From Candidatus Ventricola intestinavium (GTDB taxonomy: Bacteria > Bacillota > Clostridia > Christensenellales > Aristaeellaceae), in contig DVMG01000003.1 of assembly GCA_018715105.1 (NCBI GenBank), positions 1 to 21,373 of the forward strand: 21,373 nt of DNA. Direction: 5' to 3'. Of this stretch, positions 14,956 to 21,192 are shown in pieces. Both the position numbers and the translations under genes were made by a program. The notes under the pieces are model-generated. The model ran no database searches, had not been told where the DNA came from, and saw only the letters and a program-made list of their open reading frames with translations. The number at the start of each line of letters is the position of its first letter. The stretch's first letter is position 1.

Positions 14956-15008
14956 GCGCGGAAGGAACCGGCGCTTCCCCTGCGGAATCCGGGGCAGGAT
15001 ATCCGCGC
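14956..15008 (+). promoter_or_regulatory. Possible structured RNA between the two small genes
   Basis: A 7-bp arm GCGCGGA (14956-14962) can pair with TCCGCGC (15002-15008), enclosing a CCCC/GGGG hairpin (14977-14980 with 14991-14994). It is GC rich and has no U tract, so it would be a processing or stability element rather than a terminator. Seen by eye only. Confidence 0.3.
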
Positions 15009-15049
15009 GCGAAAAACAGCCCGTTTTCAAAAGACAGATCGGGCATCAG

Positions 15050-15083
15050 GAGTATTGATAGAGTGTTGATAGGAGTGTTGATG
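15050..15083 (+). repeat. Three 11-bp repeats overlapping a ribosome binding site
   Basis: GAGTATTGATA (15050-15060), GAGTGTTGATA (15061-15071) and GAGTGTTGATG (15073-15083) are nearly identical. The last two overlap the AGGAG ribosome site (15071-15075), and the third contains a candidate ATG. Slippage here would change translation initiation of the second small gene. Confidence 0.8.
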
Positions 15084-15305
15084 ATGGATTTTGAGAGCAT
15101 CAAGAAGAACCTGCTCAATGCGCTGTCCCAGCTGATGGCGCTGAGGATGATTGTCACATCGCCCAGTGAAAAAATTGCCGACGTCCCCGCACTCTATGTG
15201 CTGGTAGCGGTTCTGCTGGCTCCGCGCGTTTGTGTGCTCGCGCTGGTCATCGGCTTTCTCTTTCGCTATGGCGCGCGCTTTGAAAAGGATGCCGCCAGAA
15301 TCTGA
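15084..15305 (+). CDS. Small membrane protein, DUF4342-like (second of a pair)
   Basis: 73 residues, a diverged paralogue of the preceding small protein: the same order of a helical start (MDFESIKKNLLNALSQLMAL), a polar turn (VTSPSEKIADVP), a hydrophobic block (ALYVLVAVLLAPRVCVLALVIGFLF) and a basic tail (RYGARFEKD). Both align around I-K-x(n)-L-x-x-R/M-I-V and V-P. Probable membrane insertion of one or two helices. Two adjacent ATG codons are possible: 15081 (five bases from AGGAG) and 15084 (eight bases, preferred). It is separated from its partner by 182 bases that may be structured. A hairpin terminator lies about 55 bases downstream, so this is the end of the PadR cassette. Confidence 0.68.
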   Translation: MDFESIKKNLLNALSQLMALRMIVTSPSEKIADVPALYVLVAVLLAPRVCVLALVIGFLFRYGARFEKDAARI

Positions 15306-15358
15306 AGGCCGCGTGCCTGAATAAACGATCAAGCAGGGGTTCATTTCTTCTTTTGCAG

Positions 15359-15394
15359 GGCGTCCATGCCGGCCGGGCATGGACGCCTTTGTCT
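15359..15394 (+). terminator. Hairpin terminator of the PadR cassette
   Basis: A 12-bp perfect stem, GGCGTCCATGCC/GGCATGGACGCC (15359-15370 with 15376-15387), has a 5-base loop and is followed by TTTGTCTG. The T tract is short, but the stem is strong and the position, after the last small gene, fits. Confidence 0.72.
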
Positions 15395-15499
15395 GCCCAA
15401 AGGCCCGATTTTGGCTTATGGGCGGTGCTTTGGGGCGATGCTTTGGAAGGAAGGCCGGGCCTGATTTTGACCCGGCCGCGCCGGAAAGCCGTCTGCGGC

Positions 15500-15528
15500 T
15501 TTACAGAGGAAGGCCCGTGTGATATGCT
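15500..15528 (+). promoter_or_regulatory. Candidate promoter of the Nudix gene
   Basis: TTTACA (15500-15505) and TATGCT (15523-15528) are 17 bases apart. A tight 7-bp hairpin (15485-15502) overlaps the -35 on its upstream side. The predicted leader is about 130 bases. Confidence 0.5.
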
Positions 15529-15663
15529 GAATGCATCCGACGCTTTTCCTTCTTTCCCGATAACGGGAGAGAAGCTTTTGAAGAGGGGGCATGCCTGAAC
15601 ACGGCGGAAACCCGTAATTCTCACGGCGGCCCAAAGGAAAGACAGCAGAAGGGAAGAGGCAAT

Positions 15664-16245
15664 GTGGAAAAACCGAACATTCCTGCCGATTGGAAACGGG
15701 CTATCGCGGCCTATAGGCCGCGGGATACGCGCGAAGCCGCAGAGCAGGCCGAAATGCTGCAGATGATTGCACGGGAGGGAGACCGGCTGCTCGTGCGGGA
15801 ATGCGCCTATGCGCACATGACGGCCTCATCCATCATCGTCAGCCGGGACCGGAAAAAGACGCTGATGGCGTTTCATCGGATCTACAACAGTTGGGCCTGG
15901 ACGGGCGGACATGCGGATGGCGAGGGGGACTTTGAAGCCGTTGCACGCCGCGAAGCGCAGGAGGAAACGGGCATCTGCGATCTGCGCCTGCTTGGCGGGG
16001 GCATTGCATCTCTGGAAGTTCTGCCGGTGTGGGCGCATATGCGACGGGGCCAGATGGTGGGCAGCCATCTGCATTTAAACGTTTCCTATCTTTTTGAAGC
16101 GGATGAAACGCTGCCCCTGCATACCGCGGCAGAGGAAAACAGCGCTGTAGGCTGGCTGGATATCCGCACGCTTGCAGACGCTGTGACCGAGCCGGACATG
16201 CTCCCCATTTATGCAAGGCTGCTTGACAGGGCGAACAATTGTTAA
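15664..16245 (+). CDS. Nudix hydrolase
   Basis: A 193-residue cytoplasmic hydrolase acting on a nucleoside diphosphate linked to some other group. The Nudix helix is visible as GHADGEGDFEAVARREAQ followed by EETGI. The metal-binding core REAQEETGI is intact; the first conserved Glu of the G-x5-E box is Gly, with a Glu one residue earlier. The N-terminal extension (DWKRAIAAYRP...) and LMAFHRIYNSWAWTGGHADG wording match the NUDIX branch often placed near isopentenyl-diphosphate isomerase-like or MutT-like proteins of Firmicutes; I cannot name the substrate. The start is GTG at 15664 with AGAGG five bases upstream; the overlapping ATG at 15662 is out of frame. It ends in an AT-rich inverted repeat just before the hpf promoter. 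Confidence 0.85.
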   Translation: MEKPNIPADWKRAIAAYRPRDTREAAEQAEMLQMIAREGDRLLVRECAYAHMTASSIIVSRDRKKTLMAFHRIYNSWAWTGGHADGEGDFEAVARREAQEETGICDLRLLGGGIASLEVLPVWAHMRRGQMVGSHLHLNVSYLFEADETLPLHTAAEENSAVGWLDIRTLADAVTEPDMLPIYARLLDRANNC

Positions 16246-16260
16246 TTCCTTACAATTAAC
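16241..16260 (+). promoter_or_regulatory. AT-rich inverted repeat between Nudix gene and hpf
   Basis: GTTAATT (16241-16247) and AATTAAC (16254-16260) form a 7-bp dyad with a 6-base centre, overlapping the Nudix stop codon and joining a perfect palindrome AACAATTGTT to its left. It is 13 bases upstream of the hpf -35 element. It could be an operator or a weak terminator. Confidence 0.4.
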
Positions 16261-16272
16261 ATGCGAGTTGGC

Positions 16273-16301
16273 TTGAAGAAATGGGATAAATTCTGTATAC
16301 T
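16273..16301 (+). promoter_or_regulatory. Promoter of hpf with an overlapping dyad
   Basis: TTGAAG (16273-16278) and TATACT (16296-16301) are separated by 17 bases. A dyad CTGTAT-N7-ATACAG (16293-16311) overlaps the -10 and the expected transcription start, which suggests a repressor site. The leader before hpf is about 70 bases. Confidence 0.7.
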
Positions 16302-16378
16302 GTACATACAGAAAGGAGAGCCATTATCAAAAAAATCCAAGAAAAGAAGGCAATCCCAGTTTAAAGGAGGCCGGCAAC

Positions 16379-16933
16379 ATGATCGTACGTTTTGTGATGA
16401 AGGATGCACACGTTCCCGCGTCTATTGTGGAGACGATGGAAAGGCGCATTCACCAGCGCCTGGATGCTTACTTCAAAGAGGAGGCCGCGGACGCGACCGT
16501 CGTCAGTGTCCGCGTCACGGAGCAGAAGAGCACTTATAAGGTCGAAATGACCATGCCATATATGGGCCATACGCTTCGAACCGAAAACCAGGAGCGGGAG
16601 ATTTCCCTTCCCGCACTGGATAAGGGCATAGATATCCTGGAGCGCCAGATGAAAAAGCTCAGGACACGCCTGGGGCGTGACCTGAGGAAAAAACCCGTTC
16701 TTGCTGAGAGCGCGCCTCATGAGGAGGATGAGAGCGGCGAAGAAGAGAGCGAGCAGGTGGTGCGCGTCAAGCGCTATGCAGCCAAGCCCATGAGTGTGGA
16801 GGATGCCATCTTGGAGATGAATCTGCTGGGGCATTCCTTCTACATGTTTAACAATGTGGAGTCGGGAATGGCTGCCACCGTATACCGCCGCAGGGACGGC
16901 GGATGCGGTCTGATTGAGATTGAAAGCCTGTAA
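16379..16933 (+). CDS. hpf: Ribosome hibernation promoting factor, long form
   Basis: 184 residues. The N-terminal half (1-100) is the ribosome-binding S30AE/YfiA domain, ending in PALDKGIDILERQMKKLRTRL. An acidic linker (about 110-128, APHEEDESGEEESEQ) leads to the C-terminal dimerisation domain (about 130-184), with the signatures KRYAAKPMSVEDAILEMNLLGHSFYMFNN and YRRRDGGCGLIEIE in two stretches. Long HPF proteins pair 70S ribosomes into inactive 100S dimers during starvation, using the C-terminal domain to bridge them. The start has AAAGGAGG eight bases upstream (16363-16370), an excellent match. Its promoter carries a dyad at the -10, so expression is probably growth-phase or stress controlled; the regulator is not in sight. 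Confidence 0.96.
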   Translation: MIVRFVMKDAHVPASIVETMERRIHQRLDAYFKEEAADATVVSVRVTEQKSTYKVEMTMPYMGHTLRTENQEREISLPALDKGIDILERQMKKLRTRLGRDLRKKPVLAESAPHEEDESGEEESEQVVRVKRYAAKPMSVEDAILEMNLLGHSFYMFNNVESGMAATVYRRRDGGCGLIEIESL

Positions 16934-17014
16934 GCGCTTGACGTGGCAGGGCGTAAAGGGATGCAAACATCCCCGTGCCGAAACAGGGCGGGGAGGAAGA
17001 AAGGGTGAGTTCCG

Positions 17015-17341
17015 ATGCAGCCAACAATAAAAATCGTGGTCGCCATCTTGGCGGTTGTGCTGGTTGTTGTAATCGGTTTGATCGTTTTATCCAGCGTTTC
17101 TGACAAGAGCACAGGTGAGCCTGCCGCTATGGCGACCGTAGAGCCTGGAACGACGGATGCTCCGCAGACGGAGGCACCGGCAGATGGCGCACAGCAGGCG
17201 CAGGAAGAAGAAGCGCAAGGTACGATGTACGAAGGCGCGCTCGCCGGGCTGACGGAGGAGGAGATCGCGGCTTTGGCGATTGCCGAGGAGCAGTCCAGCG
17301 CCAGGCTGGATAACAGCGGGGCGGAAGACGCTGTTGATTGA
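17015..17341 (+). CDS. Small single-pass membrane protein, unknown function
   Basis: 108 residues. After MQPTIK a single strongly hydrophobic segment (about 7-27, IVVAILAVVLVVVIGLIVLSS) is followed by an acidic, Ala/Pro/Thr/Glu-rich and probably disordered tail with short helical part (GLTEEEIAALAIAEEQSS). No lipobox and no charged cleavage motif, so it is more likely a signal-anchored protein with an outward tail than a secreted one. The start has GGGTGAG nearby (17003-17009), with GGGAGG further upstream. It lies 81 bases after hpf and may share its transcript; a terminator follows at 17443. I do not recognise the family. Confidence 0.7.
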   Translation: MQPTIKIVVAILAVVLVVVIGLIVLSSVSDKSTGEPAAMATVEPGTTDAPQTEAPADGAQQAQEEEAQGTMYEGALAGLTEEEIAALAIAEEQSSARLDNSGAEDAVD

Positions 17342-17442
17342 TATCGAAGAAAGATCTTCCCTGGAACCGGGGAATCAAGACGATGGTTCCCGACGCGTGC
17401 GCATGCGCGCGAACGCTACAAAGTCAGAAGAATCAAGACGGG

Positions 17443-17478
17443 CGGAGGCTGCTGGCGCAGTCTCCGTGCCTGTTTTTT
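17443..17478 (+). terminator. Intrinsic terminator before the tRNA operon
   Basis: CGGAGGCTGC (17443-17452) pairs with GCAGTCTCCG (17457-17466) with one G-U pair and a 4-base loop; TGCCTG and six Ts follow (17473-17478). The spacing from stem to T run is a little long, but the outer GG/CC can close with a bulge. Confidence 0.75.
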
Positions 17479-17523
17479 GATGGGGAAGGGAAAAAGGAGC
17501 CAGAGAAGAGCGACGGACGGAAA

Positions 17524-17540
17524 TTTCAAAAATTTTGAAA
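17524..17540. promoter_or_regulatory. AT-rich 17-base palindrome upstream of the tRNA promoter
   Basis: TTTCAAAA-A-TTTTGAAA is a perfect 8-bp dyad around one base, ending six bases before the -35 hexamer and followed by an A run. Position and composition suit an UP element for the RNA polymerase alpha subunit, or an operator. Confidence 0.55.
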
Positions 17541-17546
17541 AAACGG

Positions 17547-17575
17547 TTGACAAAGGCGATGCAATCGTGTATTAT
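17547..17575 (+). promoter_or_regulatory. Strong sigma-A promoter of the tRNA operon
   Basis: A perfect TTGACA (17547-17552) and TATTAT (17570-17575) with a 17-base spacer, roughly 50 bases before the first tRNA. The AT-rich sequence upstream supports high activity. Confidence 0.88.
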
Positions 17576-17625
17576 ATATTTCGTCGCCGTGCTCGGCACA
17601 GCAAGCGATACGGCGAAACCAGCTT

Positions 17626-17701
17626 GGGAGCATAGCTCAGCTGGGAGAGCATCTGCCTTACAAGCAGAGGGTCACAGGTTCGAGCCCTGTTGTTCCCACC
17701 A
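17626..17701 (+). tRNA. tRNA-Val (anticodon TAC)
   Basis: Acceptor arms GGGAGCA (17626-17632) and TGTTCCC (17691-17697) pair with one G-U. The anticodon stem TCTGC/GCAGA encloses CTTACAA with TAC. GGTTCGAGCC marks the T arm, and CCA (17699-17701) is encoded. First gene of the five-tRNA operon. Confidence 0.96.
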
Positions 17702-17707
17702 ATTTAT

Positions 17708-17784
17708 GGCGCGGTAGTTCAGTCGGTTAGAATGCCAGCCTGTCACGCTGGAGGTCGAGGGTTCGAGCCCCTTCCGCGTCGCCA
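17708..17784 (+). tRNA. tRNA-Asp (anticodon GTC)
   Basis: Acceptor arms GGCGCGG (17708-17714) and CCGCGTC (17774-17780) pair with one G-U. The anticodon stem CCAGC/GCTGG encloses CTGTCAC with GTC. GGTTCGAGCC T arm, discriminator G and encoded CCA (17782-17784). It starts six bases after the Val gene. Confidence 0.96.
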
Positions 17785-17789
17785 TTTTT

Positions 17790-17865
17790 GCCTTGGTAGC
17801 TCAGTCGGTAGAGCAGGAGACTGAAAATCTCCGTGTCGGTGGTTCGATTCCGCCCCAAGGCACCA
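17790..17865 (+). tRNA. tRNA-Phe (anticodon GAA)
   Basis: Acceptor arms GCCTTGG (17790-17796) and CCAAGGC (17855-17861) pair perfectly. The anticodon stem GGAGA/TCTCC encloses CTGAAAA with GAA. GGTTCGATTC T arm and encoded CCA (17863-17865). Confidence 0.96.
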
Positions 17866-17868
17866 TAT

Positions 17869-17943
17869 GCGGTAGTAGCTCAGTGGTAGAGTGCCACCTT
17901 GCCAAGGTGGATGTCGCGAGTCCGAATCTCGTCTACCGCTCCA
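17869..17943 (+). tRNA. tRNA-Gly (anticodon GCC)
   Basis: Acceptor arms GCGGTAG (17869-17875) and CTACCGC (17933-17939) pair perfectly. The anticodon stem CCACC/GGTGG encloses TTGCCAA with GCC. The T loop reads GAGTCCGAATCTC, with TCCGA where TTCGA is usual. CCA encoded (17941-17943). Confidence 0.94.
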
Positions 17944-17946
17944 GAT

Positions 17947-18021
17947 GGCGCCATAGCCAAGTGGTAAGGCAAAGCTCTGCAAAAGCTTCATTCTCCAGTT
18001 CGAGTCTGGATGGCGCCTCCA
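17947..18021 (+). tRNA. tRNA-Cys (anticodon GCA)
   Basis: Acceptor arms GGCGCCA (17947-17953) and TGGCGCC (18011-18017) pair perfectly. The anticodon stem AAGCT/AGCTT encloses CTGCAAA with GCA. The short D arm (AGCCAAGTGGTAAGGC) is typical for this tRNA. CCA encoded (18019-18021). Last gene of the operon. Confidence 0.95.
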
Positions 18022-18036
18022 CTAACGAATTGAATG

Positions 18037-18071
18037 AACTCAGATCTTCACGATCTGGGTTTTTATTTTTT
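18037..18071 (+). terminator. Intrinsic terminator of the tRNA operon
   Basis: A 10-bp stem, AACTCAGATC (18037-18046) with GATCTGGGTT (18052-18061, one G-U), a 5-base loop and a TTTATTTTTT tail. It lies 15 bases after tRNA-Cys. A second, weaker hairpin with a T run (18141-18163) follows and may act as backup. Confidence 0.92.
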
Positions 18072-18195
18072 GCATAGAAAACAAACCCACGGCCGTCTTT
18101 ATGCCCCTGCAAAAGCCCGCTTCTGTGATTGCGCAGATTCAGCGCTCAGGGACGGCGCTTTTTGAAAGCTACATAAAAGAGTGCCGGGGATTGAG

Positions 18196-18948
18196 TTATT
18201 CGGGCAAAGCCGGGGAAGCGGAGGGGGCGGACTCTTCGGCGGCGCTCAGCGCTCCGTCATTCACAAGATACCCCGTGCCATCCACGGTGAGGAGCAGGGC
18301 CGCTTCCCCTAGAAGCGCCTGTGTGCGTGCATCCGTCACCGTGACGGTGATCACGGGGCTGCGTGCATTCGCCGCGGGCGTCTGATCGCTCCAGACGATG
18401 GTCTCTCCATCGCTTTCCACCATGGCTCCCGCGGTGGAATAGGCCCCCAACAGGGCATCCCACTTGAGGAATACGCCGCTTGAGGAAGTCAGTGTGAAAT
18501 GCACATCCAGAGGAGCTCCGGAGGCGTCCCGCGCATCCAACGTGAGCATCAGTCCGGGAAGGGAGCTGTCCTGCGGGGTATAGCGGCGCATGGTCACCAG
18601 CTCAAGAAAGACGTCCTGAAGCTGTACGCCCAGCGTGAGCAGCGTATCTTCTTCCCGCGTATAGGAAAGGGCGCCCGGCAGATAGGTGGCCAGAATGGAG
18701 CCATACCCCCCATTCTGAAAAAAATCACCCATCTGCGCATCGTGCCAGGCGGCACGATCGCTTTCGGAGAGCAGGCCGCGGCTGACAATCAAATCTTCCA
18801 GTTCCTTTAAAAAGGCCTCGTAGCTGTCTTCCAGGGAGAGCAGATCATCCACGCTCAGCAGGGGATCGCCCTCTGCGGCGTGCGCCCAGGCGGGCGCAAA
18901 TGCAAGCATCCAAACAAGCAGCGGAATGAGCCATTTTGCAAAGCGCAT
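18196..18948 (-). CDS. Exported protein of unknown function
   Basis: 250 residues from the Met at 18948, chosen because AGGAGG (complement of 18955-18960) lies six bases upstream and because it leaves a clean signal peptide: MRFAKW, hydrophobic LIPLLVWMLAFAPAW, cleavage near AHA before EGDP. A Met two codons upstream (18954) abuts the ribosome site and is unlikely. The mature part has a helical first half (DDLLSLEDSYEAFLKELEDLIVSRG) and a beta-rich second half (LMLTLDARDASG, VHFTLTSSSG, VITVTVTDARTQ), with a low-complexity Ser/Ala/Pro end. No anchor and no domain I can name. It lies 44 bases downstream of the first NAGPA-type gene on the same strand, so it is probably the last gene of that operon and may act with those glycosidases at the cell surface. 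No strong terminator is seen after it. Confidence 0.78.
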   Translation of the reverse strand: MRFAKWLIPLLVWMLAFAPAWAHAAEGDPLLSVDDLLSLEDSYEAFLKELEDLIVSRGLLSESDRAAWHDAQMGDFFQNGGYGSILATYLPGALSYTREEDTLLTLGVQLQDVFLELVTMRRYTPQDSSLPGLMLTLDARDASGAPLDVHFTLTSSSGVFLKWDALLGAYSTAGAMVESDGETIVWSDQTPAANARSPVITVTVTDARTQALLGEAALLLTVDGTGYLVNDGALSAAEESAPSASPALPE

Positions 18949-18992
18949 GAGCATCCTCCTTCCCCCTGGACACCGGAAAAACCGCGGCTCCT

Positions 18993-19835
18993 TCATTTGA
19001 CAAAGTAGATGATGTCGCTGACATTGCGCTCGCGGGAGCCGCTCGTCTTATTGACACGCTCGCCGTTGAGCACCATGGTGGCGCTTCCGCCGCCATCCAG
19101 GTTATAGGCCACGCTGCAGCCCTGCTCCACAAAGACCTTCTGCATTTCCTGCAGGGTCATTCCACGGTCGCTCCAGTCCTCGCGGCGGCCATCCGCGACA
19201 AGGAGCACGTAGTGATTTGCATCGACCTGGCCAATCGCCGTGCGCGGCTCGCGAACCGTGTCCCGGGTGTTGATGATGTAATCGCTGGGCAGCTCCACCG
19301 CCTGGCCCTCGTTGACAAGCAGGGGGCCGAATGTGAAGCTCTGCACGACGCCCTGATCAAGGTAATCCTGCCCCGTGCCCTCTTCATAGGTGCCGCGGGG
19401 AAGCGCGACGAACGTGCCGTCTGCCATGACCAGCAGCTGATCACGCGTGGAAGGCGCATCGCGATAGAGCACGCCATTGCGGATGACCAACCCGTTTTTA
19501 TCTCTGTAATTGTAATAATCGCCGTTGATGGCGATCACCGCGTCGTGGCGCTCCGCGATGGCGCTCGTGGCCTCCGCGTTTTCCGTGGAGTATTCTTCGC
19601 CGGCGAATGCTGTCTGCAGCTGATCCGGGCGCTGGGTGTATACATTGGCCACGAAAAAGCGCAATTCCGTGTTGTTGAAGGCATAGCACCACCGGTCGAT
19701 GATGATGCGGATGGTTTCATCCTCATAGGAGGTTGTTTCCTCAATCACCTTGGTATTGGGCTCGGTGGCGGCCAGGGACATGGCTGGCAGGCACAGAAGC
19801 AGCAGCGCGGCACACGCGCGGAAAAAGTGTTTCAT
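18993..19835 (-). CDS. Secreted phosphodiester glycosidase (NAGPA/DUF2233) family protein, copy A
   Basis: 280 residues with a signal peptide (MKHFFRACAALLLLCLPAMS, cleavage after LAA). The mature protein carries the NAGPA domain: VIAINGDYYNYRDKNG (about 100-115), GLVIRNGVLYRD, FGPLLVNEG, PRTAIGQ, VLLVADGRREDWS, and the signature YNLDGGGSATMV near the C-terminus, ending in SDIIYFVK. In the family this fold removes N-acetylglucosamine from phosphodiester-linked sugars; bacterial members are wall associated, and some act on envelope glycans or teichoic-acid-like polymers. The exact bacterial substrate here is unknown. The start at 19835 has AAGGG (rightward complement near 19844-19848) about eight bases upstream. 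It lies 112 bases downstream of a second copy, with the same strand and presumably the same transcript. Confidence 0.88.
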   Translation of the reverse strand: MKHFFRACAALLLLCLPAMSLAATEPNTKVIEETTSYEDETIRIIIDRWCYAFNNTELRFFVANVYTQRPDQLQTAFAGEEYSTENAEATSAIAERHDAVIAINGDYYNYRDKNGLVIRNGVLYRDAPSTRDQLLVMADGTFVALPRGTYEEGTGQDYLDQGVVQSFTFGPLLVNEGQAVELPSDYIINTRDTVREPRTAIGQVDANHYVLLVADGRREDWSDRGMTLQEMQKVFVEQGCSVAYNLDGGGSATMVLNGERVNKTSGSRERNVSDIIYFVK

Positions 19836-19947
19836 GATAAGATCCCTTCTTTGCAGGAGCCGAATGGCTCGGATAATCGCTTGAATGATCATGAGGCGGA
19901 TGCGATGGAAATGGATAAAAGCCTAAGCCGTGAGTCGGCCGGTCGCG

Positions 19948-21135
19948 TCAGACCGGATTGGGCATGAACATGATGATGTCGCTTACAGAGCGCTCCTTGC
20001 CGCCGGACGGCATATTGATCACTTCACCCAGAAAATAGAGCGTGGTGGAGCCGCCGCCATCCAGGTTGAAGGCGAATTCTGCGCCTTCATCCAGGAAGAG
20101 CTGCTGAAGCTGCGGGATGCTCGCGCCGGTGGAATAGCCGTCGCGCCGGCCGTCTACCACGATGACGATGTAGTGCAGCGGGCCAAGCTGGCCGATGGCC
20201 GTGCGCGGCTCGTAATAACCGTCCTGACACCGCACATAAAACGAAGTGGGCAGGCGGGTGGCCTCTCCGTTTTCCACCAGAACCGGGCCGAATTCAAACG
20301 TCTGCCAGGTATTTTTGTCCACCAGATCATCGGCCACAAGCCCCTGCTTGCCGGAGCGGTCGGTCAGAGCGGACATGTCGCCGTTTTCATCGATGATCAT
20401 CAGGTGATGACGGGTGATGTTCTGCTTGCGCAGGAGCTCGCCATTTCGGATGATGACGCCGTCCCGATGATAGCGGCAGAAATCCGCATTGATCGCCAGC
20501 ACGGGGCCATAGCGCCCGGCAATATCGCTCGTCGCTTCATAGATCCCGCTTCTGAAATCGTCTCCCGCAAAAGCGGTGCGCAGCTGGCTGACGTCGGAGA
20601 GCTGGATGTCGCAGACGAAATAGGTGATGCCGTCTTTCTGCTTTTGTTCAATGGAAACGCTGAGTTTGTCTGTCTCGTAGGAGAGCTCGCCGGGCTCATA
20701 ATGCTTGAACTGGCTGGCCGGATCCGGCGTGACGGCCGGATCATACGGCGTGGGCTGGTTGCTGGCCAGGTTTTGTTCCAGCTGTTCCAGTTGCTGCTGT
20801 GCGTCAAAATTGACAGCGGCGGCAAGCGCACTGTCCGGTTCGGGCGTGGCGCCGGGCAGCTGTTGAACGGTCTTGGCGTTATGCTCGGCTGCCCAGCTGG
20901 TGAAACGCTCCTGCACACTGGGCACATCGCCAAGCGGCGCGCTGCCGTTGACAAGCGTGAGCAGCATGGCTGCACAAAGTGCGCCAAAGAGCGCGCGGTC
21001 ACCTCCTACATGGAGGCGGGGAACATCAAAATGGCGCTTCTTAAAGCGGCCGACATGCTCCATACGGCTTTCTTCTTTCGGCGCACGGTCATATCGCCTG
21101 GCAGGGGTGCGCTTAAATTGATCAAGCGGCTTCAT
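19948..21135 (-). CDS. Membrane-anchored phosphodiester glycosidase (NAGPA/DUF2233) family protein, copy B
   Basis: 395 residues. A basic cytoplasmic start (about 1-40, KPLDQFKRTPARRYDR) precedes one membrane segment (about 47-66, ALFGALCAAMLLTLVNG), a Pro/Gln-rich stalk with a short coiled stretch (QQQLEQLEQNL), and a C-terminal NAGPA domain: VLAINADFCRYHRDG, VIIRNGELLRK, FGPVLVENG, PRTAIGQ, IVIVVDGRRDGYS and FNLDGGGSTTLYF, ending in SDIIMF. It is a diverged paralogue of copy A, with NADFC in place of NGDYY. It is anchored, whereas copy A is cleaved. The ATG at 21135 has GGAGGAG upstream (complement of 21148-21154) at a rather long 12-base distance; no nearer in-frame ATG, GTG or TTG is seen. 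It is first in the leftward operon, read from a consensus promoter. Confidence 0.87.
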   Translation of the reverse strand: MKPLDQFKRTPARRYDRAPKEESRMEHVGRFKKRHFDVPRLHVGGDRALFGALCAAMLLTLVNGSAPLGDVPSVQERFTSWAAEHNAKTVQQLPGATPEPDSALAAAVNFDAQQQLEQLEQNLASNQPTPYDPAVTPDPASQFKHYEPGELSYETDKLSVSIEQKQKDGITYFVCDIQLSDVSQLRTAFAGDDFRSGIYEATSDIAGRYGPVLAINADFCRYHRDGVIIRNGELLRKQNITRHHLMIIDENGDMSALTDRSGKQGLVADDLVDKNTWQTFEFGPVLVENGEATRLPTSFYVRCQDGYYEPRTAIGQLGPLHYIVIVVDGRRDGYSTGASIPQLQQLFLDEGAEFAFNLDGGGSTTLYFLGEVINMPSGGKERSVSDIIMFMPNPV

Positions 21136-21192
21136 CGGCAGCGGTTTCTCCTCCCGGCATGAAAGATGATCAGAGGCTGAAATGGCTTTTTT

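Larger units (their letters stand above)
15306..15663. other. Non-coding stretch: terminator, promoter and leader
   Basis: Contains the cassette terminator (15359-15390), two more short hairpins (7-bp arms 15453-15459/15471-15477, and AAAGCCG-TCTG-CGGCTTT at 15485-15502), a candidate promoter for the Nudix gene (15500-15528) and a leader of about 130 bases with a tiny open frame (15591-15617). No larger gene seen. Confidence 0.65.
17342..17625. other. Intergenic stretch: terminator, palindrome and tRNA promoter
   Basis: Holds the terminator of the hpf/small-protein unit (17441-17478), a 17-base AT palindrome (17524-17540), the tRNA operon promoter (17547-17575) and a leader of about 45 bases. 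No coding frame is supported. Confidence 0.7.

Noticed and set aside
17626..18021. tRNA cluster as an integration site with a nearby mobile element
   Set aside because: No integrase, no duplicated tRNA 3' end and no phage genes are seen beyond the operon terminator.
19930..21162. A 410-codon plus-strand frame opposite the second NAGPA protein
   Set aside because: Antisense shadow; the minus strand carries intact NAGPA motifs and a consensus promoter.
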